Below, piece after piece: positions 1 to 5,673 of a stretch of DNA of 7,098 nucleotides (position 1 is the stretch's first letter; each line of letters begins with the position of its first letter). The position numbers and the translations under genes were made by a program. The notes under the pieces are model-generated. The model made no database searches, was not told the origin of the DNA, and worked only from the letters and a program-made list of their open reading frames with translations. Source of the stretch: QNYQ01 sp964542985 (GTDB lineage Archaea > Thermoproteota > Thermoprotei_A > Sulfolobales > Pyrodictiaceae); assembly GCA_964542985.1 (NCBI GenBank), contig CAZIWH010000076.1:1-7098 (forward strand), given 5' to 3'.

Positions 1-20
1 GACCCGTGTAGAGGCTCAAC

Positions 21-32
21 GGCGGCGCCGCC
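21..32. repeat. 12-bp GC palindrome downstream of the regulator gene
   Basis: GGCGGCGCCGCC is a perfect 12-bp palindrome, followed at once by an AT-richer stretch (GGGTATATCTAGG, 34-46). It lies in the 59 bp between the window edge and the 3' end of the winged-helix regulator gene. No T-run follows it on the minus strand, so it does not look like a classical terminator. It could be chance in GC-rich DNA or part of the control region of a gene left of the window. I see no coding region in 1-59. Confidence 0.3.
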
Positions 33-59
33 CGGGTATATCTAGGTTCTCATCTGGCG

Positions 60-410
60 TCATGGGCTCTCGCTGCATCTGGGCAGCCGCGGTTTGCAAG
101 CACCAGCGGCCTCTTCAAGGGCCCGCAGTGCCTCGAGATAGTTCAGAAGCTCCTGGACGCCGTTGTCGGTCGCCTCAAGCATGAGCCTCGGGCCACCGCG
201 GAGTAAGGGGCGGTAGTATAGCTTGACTAGACCGGCTTCACGGAGCTTCTCGATGTGGCTCCAGAGGTTCCCTGGTGTAATCCCAAGGGCTCTACGGAGC
301 TCCTCGAACTCCACCTTTGGCCTCGCGGCTAGAAGCAGCATCACGGCTAGCCTGACTGGGGCCCTCAGCGGGCTTCTGCGCAGCCTCTCTAGCGCCTCGG
401 CCGCGTCCAC
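60..410 (-). CDS. Winged-helix DNA-binding transcriptional regulator
   Basis: Small one-domain regulator of about 116 aa, resembling the HTH_34/MarR-like winged-helix proteins of archaea. Numbered from the upstream TTG (416), the winged helix spans roughly residues 12-82. Helices 1-2 are around RSPLRAPVRLAVMLLLAA, the turn and recognition helix around LRRALGITPGNLWSHIEKLREAGLV (split here only for description), and the wing around residues 66-80 with a Gly-Gly turn. A C-terminal helix (about 82-103, leucine-rich) probably dimerises. No ligand domain or metal-binding cysteine cluster is visible. Start: the first in-frame codon is TTG at 416, but the GGGGG stretch abuts it directly; the GTG at 410 lies 6 nt after that stretch and is preferred. 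It is the last gene of the exporter operon, 20-26 nt after the membrane-protein gene, so it probably controls that operon (inference). Activator or repressor role is not determinable. Confidence 0.85.
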   Translation of the reverse strand: MDAAEALERLRRSPLRAPVRLAVMLLLAARPKVEFEELRRALGITPGNLWSHIEKLREAGLVKLYYRPLLRGGPRLMLEATDNGVQELLNYLEALRALEEAAGACKPRLPRCSESP

Positions 411-436
411 CGGCAACCCCCTACTACTCTTCGCTG

Positions 437-1054
437 CTAAGTGGTGGCCGCTGCCAGGCTCCTAGCGGCGTAGCACAGCACTGTGAGAGAGTAGCCCAGG
501 GAGAGCACGGCCAGCGTGTATACCGTCTCCACGTAGGGATCGAGGGGCACCCATGGTAGCGCTGCGAGTCCGGCGAAGGAGGCCAATACTGCGGGGAAGC
601 TTGCAGGTATCCTGCGGAACACGACGCGCTCCACTATGGCCTGGCCAAGGGTTCCTACTCCTACGAAGGTTAGTAGCCAGACGGGTGCCGTCCTCTCTGT
701 GCCCGTAGCCCATACAGCTAGGTAACCCGCCAGTGCCCCCAGGGGCCACGATGCCGTGGCTAGCACGGTGTATCTAGGCTTCCTAGTCTTGGCAGCCAGC
801 CTCTTAATGTAGCGCCTCCAGTGCGGCACAGCTGCTACATAGAAGCTTGCTACGCCTAGCCCCAGCCAATAAACCACGCTTATAATGTTCTGGGCTTTCT
901 CCGGGAGTCCACGGTACCACGTTGTTGAGATCAGTACTAGGAAGCCCTGCGCCACGGGTATCCAGTAGGTAAAAGAGATTATAGCATAGAGTATCCAGGC
1001 CGCATAGAGCCTCTCCTCGAGCCTCTCTAGGAGCCTCAGAGCCTCTTCATCCAT
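437..1054 (-). CDS. Six-helix membrane protein of unknown function
   Basis: 205-aa integral membrane protein that I do not recognise as a named family. A charged amphipathic N-terminus (residues 1-16, rich in Glu, Arg and Leu) is followed by about six hydrophobic segments near residues 17-43, 57-76, 97-116, 123-141, 153-170 and 177-196. A basic loop (residues 79-95, WRRYIKRLAAKTRKPR region) should be cytoplasmic. There is no catalytic motif and no signal peptide. The start ATG is well supported by a GGAGGTG Shine-Dalgarno 7 nt upstream. It lies 27 nt after the ABC permease gene and 20-26 nt before the regulator gene, so it is cotranscribed with both. It could be a third exporter subunit, an immunity-like or sensor protein, or a membrane partner of the regulator; the sequence does not decide. 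Confidence 0.85.
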   Translation of the reverse strand: MDEEALRLLERLEERLYAAWILYAIISFTYWIPVAQGFLVLISTTWYRGLPEKAQNIISVVYWLGLGVASFYVAAVPHWRRYIKRLAAKTRKPRYTVLATASWPLGALAGYLAVWATGTERTAPVWLLTFVGVGTLGQAIVERVVFRRIPASFPAVLASFAGLAALPWVPLDPYVETVYTLAVLSLGYSLTVLCYAARSLAAATT

Positions 1055-1061
1055 GATGGAG

Positions 1062-1068
1062 CACCTCC
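1062..1068 (-). promoter_or_regulatory. Strong Shine-Dalgarno site for the six-helix membrane protein
   Basis: Reads GGAGGTG on the minus strand, 7 nt before the ATG at 1054. It fixes the start and shows that the gene is translated independently inside the operon. Confidence 0.8.
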
Positions 1069-1081
1069 TGGAGGCAGGAGA

Positions 1082-2275
1082 CTAGGCTGTCTCGATTATC
1101 TGCTCAAGCATCCTACGGTACACCGCTACACCTATCACCATCATCAGCACCGAGGCGGCCACTACCTGGGGCGGCGTATACTCTATGATAGCCTCCAGTG
1201 GTGGCTTGCCATAGATTAGCACGGCCCTAACGGCGTCGGCCATGCGGCTAACCGGGAACACCAGGGCAAGCTTATGTAGGGTCGGTGGGAGCATCCATGC
1301 CGGGATCCAGATCCCTCCGAGGAACATCAACGGAAACGCTATGGCGGTCGCCACGGCTTGGGCGGCGTCCTCTCTCCTAACTAGGCCGGAGACTATGAAC
1401 CCCATGGACGTTGTTAGGATGGTGGCAAGTATAACCATTGCGGCTGCGACTAGCAGCCCTGGGAGGGTCACCGTGTAGCTGGCCCCGACTATGAACCCTG
1501 CGATGGCGGCGACGGCTGCGGCTATGGCTACGTAGACTACCGCGGTCAGCAGTCTAGCGGCGAGCAGCTGCCACCCCCGGACCGGAGAGGAGAGTATGTA
1601 GCGCAGCAGGCCCACCCTCCTCTCCTCGTGGAAGCTTGTGGCGCCGACGCTGAGGCCTACGAAGAGAGACTCAACGATAACCATAGATACTACCATCCAG
1701 CCGCGGACAATAGAGGCAGTAAGCACACGCTTCAACTTCATAGGCTCAACTCTTACCTCAACCGGGTCAACGAGAGTTTCGAGGTAGCCGCGGTACATCT
1801 CCGGCACATAGGAGAGTGCAGCCGCGCTAACCTGGTGCCTAATATAGTCCTTGAACCTGTCTAGGACACCCAGCAGTATGGACACGCTGGTGTTAACCCA
1901 GGACTCTCCGGTCTCCGGGTAGACGACGATGAGCACGCCCCTATGCCCGCTGGTGACGTTAGCTGTGAACCCCTTCGGCACAATGAGGCCTACTCTCCCA
2001 GTAAGTTTGTCTCGGAGATCGGTAGTGTTCCTAGCGTAGACAACCTTGTCTATGACGGGCGCTTCCCTTAGTCCTTGGAGGAGGCTCTTGACAACGGTGG
2101 TATTACCATCAAGGTTTAGTACTGCAAGGTCTATCTTCGGAGTCATCGGCCTGCTCCAGAGGCTAGAGGAGATAAGAACCATCATAAAGGGGAACACTAT
2201 GACCCAGAACATGCTGGAGCGCTCCCGACGCAGAAGCCTGATCTGTGATACCACGTAGCCTAGCACGAAGCCCAT
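1082..2275 (-). CDS. ABC-2 type exporter permease with large extracytoplasmic domain
   Basis: 397-aa membrane subunit of an ABC exporter of the ABC2_membrane_3/YhgE-like architecture. TM1 is at about residues 22-40. A long external domain (about 41-188) follows, then a cluster of five helices from about residue 190 to the C-terminus (TM2 about 190-213, TM3 about 236-257, last helix about 370-388). The stretch HEERRVGLLRYILSSPVRGW (216-235) is the conserved cytoplasmic coupling region that docks on the ATPase. The external domain has four N-glycosylation sequons (N58, N83, N106, N128). Start: the ATG at 2275 follows an AGAGGTGA Shine-Dalgarno by 5 nt and is preferred. A GTG three codons upstream (2284) would overlap the ATPase stop codon as GTGA and add Met-Lys-Pro. 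The ATPase gene directly precedes it, so the two form one transporter. Substrate unknown; drug, lipid or peptide export are all possible. Confidence 0.93.
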   Translation of the reverse strand: MGFVLGYVVSQIRLLRRERSSMFWVIVFPFMMVLISSSLWSRPMTPKIDLAVLNLDGNTTVVKSLLQGLREAPVIDKVVYARNTTDLRDKLTGRVGLIVPKGFTANVTSGHRGVLIVVYPETGESWVNTSVSILLGVLDRFKDYIRHQVSAAALSYVPEMYRGYLETLVDPVEVRVEPMKLKRVLTASIVRGWMVVSMVIVESLFVGLSVGATSFHEERRVGLLRYILSSPVRGWQLLAARLLTAVVYVAIAAAVAAIAGFIVGASYTVTLPGLLVAAAMVILATILTTSMGFIVSGLVRREDAAQAVATAIAFPLMFLGGIWIPAWMLPPTLHKLALVFPVSRMADAVRAVLIYGKPPLEAIIEYTPPQVVAASVLMMVIGVAVYRRMLEQIIETA

Positions 2276-2280
2276 GGGCT

Positions 2281-2288
2281 TCACCTCT
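2281..2288 (-). promoter_or_regulatory. Shine-Dalgarno site overlapping the ATPase stop codon
   Basis: AGAGGTGA on the minus strand contains the ATPase stop codon (TGA) and sits 5 nt before the permease ATG at 2275. This layout implies translational coupling between ATPase and permease and argues for the ATG over the overlapping GTG as start. Confidence 0.7.
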
Positions 2289-3219
2289 CTCCGGTGCCTA
2301 GAGCAGCTCCGGTGGCAGCAAGGAAAGCATCCTCAAGATCCGGCCTCCGGATCTCCATCCACTCGAGCCCGTAGCGGGAGGCTAGCCTCGCGATAGAGGC
2401 AACGGCTTCACCGTTGCCTCGAAGCCCAATCCGGATCTTTCCATCAGCAACTCTAGCATAGACAGTCCCAGGGACATCTTTTAGTTGCTGGACAAGATCC
2501 TCTATGCTCTTAACGGAAACCTCAATTATGATAGAAGAGGCGTATCTCTCCACGAGGCGGCTAGGTGAGTCCTCATCCACGACCCTGCCGGAGTGCATGA
2601 ATATAACGCGGTCAGCCTCTTCGCCGCTAGAGCCAATATGGGTGGCATAGAGTACCCCTACGCCTTTCGCAGCGACGCTCCTCAAGAGATGGAGCAGCCT
2701 CCTACGGGAGCCAGGGTCTAGTCCGCTGTCAGGCTCGTCCAGCACTAAGACACGGGGTCCATGAAGCAGCGCAGCTATAATACTGAGCTTCCTCTTCATC
2801 CCGCCGCTGTAGCTTCCAACCCTTCTACTGAGATCTCTCATGTCCAAGCCCAGCTCGTCGGCCAACTCCTTCACTAGCCCCCGGTCAACACTGACACCCC
2901 TCATAGAGGCGTAGAGAGCCAGATTTTCCCAGCCCGTAAGCTGCGGATAGAAGCCATCGTGTTGAGCCACATAGCCTACAAGTCTGCGCGTGGTAATGCC
3001 GTCATGCCCCCAGAGATCATGATCCAGGATACGGACGTTACCCCGGTTCGGTTTGACGACTCCCGATACCATCGCTAGTAGTGTGCTCTTTCCACTCCCA
3101 TTGGGTCCTAGGAGCGCTACAAGCTCCCCGCATCCAACCCTCAGACTGACGCCGTGTACGGCGGCTTTACCGCCAGGATATACTTTGACAACGTCCCTAG
3201 CCTCTATACACGCCTCCAC
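2281..3219 (-). CDS. ABC transporter ATP-binding protein (DrrA/CcmA-like exporter ATPase)
   Basis: 312-aa cytoplasmic ATPase that powers the adjacent permease. All nucleotide-binding motifs are intact: A-loop Tyr14; Walker A GPNGSGKST (38-46); Q-loop Gln86 in YVAQHDGFYP; signature YSGGMKRK (137-144); Walker B VLVLDE (157-162) followed by the D-loop SGLD (165-168); and switch His194 in ATH. Asp164 replaces the more usual Thr in DEPTSGLD. Residues from about 225 form a C-terminal accessory domain like DUF4162 of DrrA-type ATPases, ending in the typical RRPDLEDAFLAATG. The GTG start is supported by a GGTGA motif 7 nt upstream. First gene of the four-gene exporter operon. The ABC exporter assignment is secure; the cargo is not. 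Confidence 0.96.
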   Translation of the reverse strand: MEACIEARDVVKVYPGGKAAVHGVSLRVGCGELVALLGPNGSGKSTLLAMVSGVVKPNRGNVRILDHDLWGHDGITTRRLVGYVAQHDGFYPQLTGWENLALYASMRGVSVDRGLVKELADELGLDMRDLSRRVGSYSGGMKRKLSIIAALLHGPRVLVLDEPDSGLDPGSRRRLLHLLRSVAAKGVGVLYATHIGSSGEEADRVIFMHSGRVVDEDSPSRLVERYASSIIIEVSVKSIEDLVQQLKDVPGTVYARVADGKIRIGLRGNGEAVASIARLASRYGLEWMEIRRPDLEDAFLAATGAALGTGER

Positions 3220-3226
3220 GATTTCG

Positions 3227-3231
3227 TCACC
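3227..3231 (-). promoter_or_regulatory. Shine-Dalgarno site for the ABC ATPase
   Basis: GGTGA on the minus strand, 7 nt before the GTG at 3219. It supports this non-ATG start and suggests a leadered mRNA for the operon's first gene. Confidence 0.65.
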
Positions 3232-3286
3232 CGCATGATGTTCCGAGACCTAGGGGGCTTCAGGGAGTTATCAGGTTACTATGGGC

Positions 3287-3310
3287 TCTGCAGCGCAGAA
3301 CCGCTAGCGG
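3287..3310. promoter_or_regulatory. Pair of adjacent palindromes, candidate operator
   Basis: TCTGC-AGC-GCAGA (3287-3299) is an inverted repeat with 5-bp arms. It is followed after 1 bp by the perfect 10-bp palindrome CCGCTAGCGG (3301-3310). They lie 68-91 bp upstream of the ATPase start, where a leader or promoter-proximal region would be. A dimeric winged-helix protein such as the one encoded at the end of this operon could bind here (inference). They could also be stem-loops of the 5' leader, or chance. Confidence 0.35.
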
Positions 3311-3318
3311 AAGCTATT

Positions 3319-3339
3319 GTGCAGCCCCGGAGCCTGCAC
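3319..3339. promoter_or_regulatory. Inverted repeat GTGCAG-N9-CTGCAC, candidate operator
   Basis: Perfect 6-bp half sites GTGCAG (3319-3324) and CTGCAC (3334-3339) are separated by 9 bp. The element lies just downstream, in the minus-strand sense, of the AT-rich core at 3347-3354, about where transcription of the exporter operon would begin. That is a suitable position for a repressor site. The function is inferred from position and symmetry only. Confidence 0.35.
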
Positions 3340-3344
3340 CTACT

Positions 3345-3356
3345 CCAAATTTTAGA
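3345..3356. promoter_or_regulatory. AT-rich TATA-like core, possibly shared by both divergent operons
   Basis: AAATTTTA (3347-3354) is the clearest AT-rich octamer in the GC-rich divergent region and is near-symmetric, so it resembles a TATA box on either strand. Transcription starting about 25 nt downstream would begin near 3375 on the plus strand (leader about 50 nt) and near 3325 on the minus strand (leader about 105 nt). No clear BRE distinguishes the two directions. An alternative plus-strand box is the weaker GTTATGTA at about 3368-3375. Confidence 0.4.
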
Positions 3357-3394
3357 GCATCATTGTCGTTATGTACCAACTAGTCATGGTTGTT

Positions 3395-3425
3395 TGAATC
3401 CCTCCTCATCCTTGGGAGGGGTTTG
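3395..3425 (+). promoter_or_regulatory. Hairpin in the 5' leader of the methylase gene covering its RBS
   Basis: In plus-strand RNA, positions 3395-3406 pair with 3414-3425 as a continuous 12-bp stem (six Watson-Crick pairs at 3400-3405/3415-3420, A-U pairs at 3397-3398/3422-3423, and four G-U pairs), with a 7-nt loop CATCCTT. The 3' arm contains GGAGG (3415-3419), the best Shine-Dalgarno candidate for the ATG at 3429, 9 nt away. G-U pairs become mismatches on the opposite strand, so the fold favours a plus-strand transcript. It may limit translation initiation, possibly with temperature or a bound protein. There is no U-tract, so a terminator is unlikely. Confidence 0.45.
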
Positions 3426-3428
3426 TGA

Positions 3429-4082
3429 ATGTGTGAGGTTGAGCGGGGCGTGGCGGGGCTGAGGAGGCTGGCGGGGCTGCTGGAGAGGGAGGTGCCGGGG
3501 CTGAGGCCTGGGGAGGCGAGGAGGGAGCTGGAGCAGTACCGCACGCCGCCGGAGCTCGCGTTGGAGATGGCTTCGCTGCTGCGCGGTTGTAGGCTCCTGG
3601 TGGACCTGGGCGCGGGCACCGGGATGCTAGGCTATGCAGCCTCTCTGCTCCACGGCGCCTATGTTGTGGGCGTGGATGTTGACTCTAGACTCCTCGTGGC
3701 GGCGCGTGGGAGCAGCCTCTATGGGTGGCTGCTCGTTGACTTCGTGGCGGCCGATGTCTCCCGTCTCCCGCTCCGCGCCGGTGTACATGGACTCTGTGTG
3801 ATCCAGAACCCGCCGTTCGGTGTTGTGAGGAGGGGTGCGGATAGGATGTTCGTAGAGGCTGCTGCGGGGCTGGGTGCCTGCACTATTGTGAGCCTCCACT
3901 TGGCCCCCCGCAGGGGCACGGGGTTCCTGCGTAGGCTCTACGGGAGCCTCGGCTACAGCTACATGGAGGTAGGCGTGGCCGGGTTCCCGCTCAAGCAGAT
4001 GTACCCGCGGGACGTGAAAAGGATACATTATACCAGGGTTATCATCGTGGTTGCGCGGAAGAGGGGTGTGGACTGTGGCTGA
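3429..4082 (+). CDS. METTL5-like RNA N6-adenine methyltransferase
   Basis: 217-aa SAM-dependent methylase of the METTL5/COG2263 group, whose human member makes N6-methyladenosine in 18S rRNA. Ordered motifs: LEQYRTPPELA (34-44), the family's N-terminal signature; motif I DLGAGTG (59-65); acidic loop GVDVD (81-85) that binds the SAM ribose; VAADV (106-110); catalytic NPPF (127-130); and RGADRMFVEAA shortly after, also typical of METTL5. A C-terminal FPLKQMYPRDVKRIHY stretch resembles the family's RNA-contacting end. Length is normal (about 200 aa). The likely target is the small-subunit rRNA (family knowledge). Eukaryotic METTL5 needs TRMT112, and no Trm112 gene is in this window. First gene of the plus-strand operon; it overlaps Csl4 by 8 nt. 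Start: ATG after GGAGG at 9-nt spacing. Confidence 0.93.
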   Translation: MCEVERGVAGLRRLAGLLEREVPGLRPGEARRELEQYRTPPELALEMASLLRGCRLLVDLGAGTGMLGYAASLLHGAYVVGVDVDSRLLVAARGSSLYGWLLVDFVAADVSRLPLRAGVHGLCVIQNPPFGVVRRGADRMFVEAAAGLGACTIVSLHLAPRRGTGFLRRLYGSLGYSYMEVGVAGFPLKQMYPRDVKRIHYTRVIIVVARKRGVDCG

Positions 4083-4692
4083 GGCGCTGCCGCCCGTCAG
4101 CGAGCTTTCCGGTAGACGCGTCTACCCCGGGGACCCGCTGTGCACTATAGAGGAGTTCATCCCCGGCGAGGGCGTCTACGTGGATGACGAGGGTATCGTG
4201 AGGGCTGCGAGGATCGGTGTAGTTGAGTTGGACATGGTTTCCAGAAGGATAAGGGTGAAACCGTTCACCAGCAAGCCGAGGCTACCGAGAAGGGGCGGGG
4301 TTGTCTACGCCTATGTCCTTGGCATACCTAGAGACGACCTGGCGTTCGTAAAGATATTCGCCGATGAACGCATGATCCCCTATACGGGAACATTCAGCGC
4401 GGTGCTACACATCTCCCAGGCCAGCGACACGATCGTCAAGGACATGTACGAGGTAGTCCGCCCCGGCGACATAGTCCGGGCAACAGTGCTGTCCGACGGT
4501 GCGCCATACGTAATCTCGACCAAGAAGCCGCAGGACGGTGTGATACTCGCTTACTGCTCCATCTGCGGCGCTCCCCTCTACCGCGAGCCCGGGAAGCCCG
4601 TGCTCACCTGCTTCCGCTGCGGTAGTGTGGAGAAGAGGAAGATATCGCCCCACTACATGCTCGTTGCACGCAGGAAGGGGAGGAGCCGTTGA
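4075..4692 (+). CDS. csl4: Exosome RNA-binding subunit Csl4
   Basis: Cap subunit of the archaeal RNA exosome. It sits on the Rrp41-Rrp42 ring and helps recruit RNA, DnaG and the tail-adding/degrading core. From the GTG start (205 aa): the N-terminal domain begins with the family signature YPGDPLCTIEEFIPGEG (17-33); an S1 RNA-binding domain spans about 70-152 (with VRPGDIVRATVL at 128-139); a zinc ribbon has Cys161, Cys164, Cys179 and Cys182 (CSIC and CFRC pairs). All family parts are present. Start: GTG at 4075 is preferred because a GAGGGGTG stretch lies upstream and the N-terminal signature follows closely; GTG 4066 or TTG 4051 would add 3 or 8 residues. It overlaps the methylase stop codon by 8 nt and the next start by 4 nt. 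Confidence 0.95.
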   Translation: MAEALPPVSELSGRRVYPGDPLCTIEEFIPGEGVYVDDEGIVRAARIGVVELDMVSRRIRVKPFTSKPRLPRRGGVVYAYVLGIPRDDLAFVKIFADERMIPYTGTFSAVLHISQASDTIVKDMYEVVRPGDIVRATVLSDGAPYVISTKKPQDGVILAYCSICGAPLYREPGKPVLTCFRCGSVEKRKISPHYMLVARRKGRSR

Positions 4693-5381
4693 GGGTTGTG
4701 CATCGCCGGGTCTACACGGTTAACGTGCCGCCTCTCCCCGTGGAGAAGGTTTACGAGAGGCTCGCCTCAGCTGTGAGGACGGGGTTCGCGGAGATAAGGA
4801 TAGAGGGGGGCCGTGCCTCCATAGCCCTTGTGGGTACTGAGGCGCAGATCAGGGAGGCGTGGGCAAGCATCAAGGAGGCCGTCACCCAGCTATGGGAGTT
4901 GTACCGCCTCCTCTCCGGCGGCGAGGCCGCGATAGAAGCCATAGTGAGGGAGGTTGGGAGAACCTTTCCGCCCGAGGCGCTTGTGGAGGCCCTGCGGTTG
5001 CTGGGCTACGAAGCTACCCTGAACGAGGATGGGGCTGTTCTCTATACAACAGCTCCCCCAGAGAAGGTCGTGGAGACAGCGCGTAAGATAGCTGAGGTTA
5101 TGGATGAGACAAGGTTCAGCGTCAGAGGCTCGGCGGCCAAGAGGCTTGTCGCCGCGCTCTCGGCAGGGCTCGGCGTGCCAGCCGATGTGGTGATAGAGTA
5201 TGGGCTGCGGAGCCGTGTCCTCGAGCAGGACGAGGAGGGGAAGGTTAGGCTGCGGATGGAGTGGCGGCAGGGGCTTAGGAGGCTGGCAGTGATGCTTAAG
5301 GCGGCCCGGGAGGCTGGCTGGCCTAGCCTGGAAGGCGGTGAGCACTATGCCGGTCATGAAGCTGCTGAGGAGGGAGGGTAA
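4689..5381 (+). CDS. DUF2067-type archaeal conserved protein
   Basis: 230-aa soluble protein, probably of the archaeal family DUF2067, found by experience between csl4 and the Rpo11 gene in crenarchaea (from memory, not searched). The sequence alternates short strands and helices: a possible alpha/beta unit at 1-75 (FAEIRIEGGRASIALVGTE as strands, then a long helix), a second at about 80-145 (helix, then AVLYTT and a helix), and a helical tail from about 150 carrying many Arg/Lys. No enzyme motif, zinc site or membrane segment is visible. Repeated small alpha/beta units would suit KH-like RNA binding, but this is inference. The TTG start (4689) overlaps the Csl4 stop codon as TTGA, with GGGGAGG just upstream. 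The last 35 nt overlap the Rpo11 gene. Its place between exosome and RNA polymerase genes suggests a job in RNA metabolism. Confidence 0.85.
   Translation: MRVVHRRVYTVNVPPLPVEKVYERLASAVRTGFAEIRIEGGRASIALVGTEAQIREAWASIKEAVTQLWELYRLLSGGEAAIEAIVREVGRTFPPEALVEALRLLGYEATLNEDGAVLYTTAPPEKVVETARKIAEVMDETRFSVRGSAAKRLVAALSAGLGVPADVVIEYGLRSRVLEQDEEGKVRLRMEWRQGLRRLAVMLKAAREAGWPSLEGGEHYAGHEAAEEGG
5337..5341 (+). promoter_or_regulatory. Shine-Dalgarno site that decides the Rpo11 start
   Basis: GGTGA inside the DUF2067 coding sequence, 5 nt before the ATG at 5347. It selects this ATG over the in-frame GTG at 5338, which is part of the motif itself, and over the later ATG at 5356. Confidence 0.7.
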
Positions 5382-5673
5382 TAGCGTCGAGATAGAGTTC
5401 CAGGAGAAGGACCATACGATGGCCAACCTGGTGGCCAAGTATGCTATAAAGAAGCCCTACGTGGTCTACGCGTCCTACATAGTGTCGCACCCCCTGATAG
5501 GCAAGCCCGTGGTCATTATAACCACGGACGGGAGCCGCGACCCCCTAGACGTCGTCGAGGAGACACTGAAGGAAATAATAGAGGACGCGCAGCGCCTCGA
5601 GAGGCAGCTCAAGGAGGCTCTGGAGAAGGGCGAGCGCTGTGAAGAGGGAAGCCAGGCTATTGCTGGCAGTTAG
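5347..5673 (+). CDS. rpoL: DNA-directed RNA polymerase subunit L (Rpo11)
   Basis: 108-aa homologue of eukaryotic RPB11 and of the bacterial alpha N-terminal domain. It pairs with Rpo3 in the assembly platform of archaeal RNA polymerase. Diagnostic residues: GNSVEIEFQEKDHTMANL (11-28), matching the family's EDHTLGN-L segment with Met-Ala in place of Leu-Gly; YASYIVSHPL (41-50), the strand-turn of the dimer interface; and ITTDGSRDP (58-66). A long charged C-terminal helix (about 66-96) ends in a short unconserved tail. The length is slightly above the usual 90-100 aa because of three N-terminal residues and the tail. It overlaps the preceding gene by 35 nt and the following ORF by 35 nt. Confidence 0.95.
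   Translation: MPVMKLLRREGNSVEIEFQEKDHTMANLVAKYAIKKPYVVYASYIVSHPLIGKPVVIITTDGSRDPLDVVEETLKEIIEDAQRLERQLKEALEKGERCEEGSQAIAGS

Noticed and set aside
3230..3290. Possible box C/D sRNA (ATGATG near 3234)
   Set aside because: There is no matching D box, no C'/D' pair and no terminal stem on either strand.
3385..3406. tRNA T-arm-like stretch (GGTTGTTTGAATCCC) as a possible tRNA remnant or attachment site
   Set aside because: The flanking bases do not form the 5-bp T-stem, and no acceptor or anticodon arm or CCA is nearby. The bases pair better in the leader hairpin.
3395..3425. The hairpin as a transcription terminator or CRISPR repeat unit
   Set aside because: No U-tract follows it, it precedes a gene start rather than following a gene end, and it occurs once only.
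3154..3462. 102-aa plus-strand ORF across the divergent intergenic region
   Set aside because: It runs antisense through the ATPase 5' end, then through promoter and palindromes, and overlaps the methylase start in another frame. Its protein has no family features.
3627..4028. 133-aa minus-strand ORF
   Set aside because: It is antisense to the METTL5-like gene, whose complete motif set shows the plus strand is the coding one.
4890..5438. 182-aa minus-strand ORF
   Set aside because: It lies antisense to the DUF2067 and rpoL genes, has a His/Pro/Leu-rich shadow composition and no recognisable domain.
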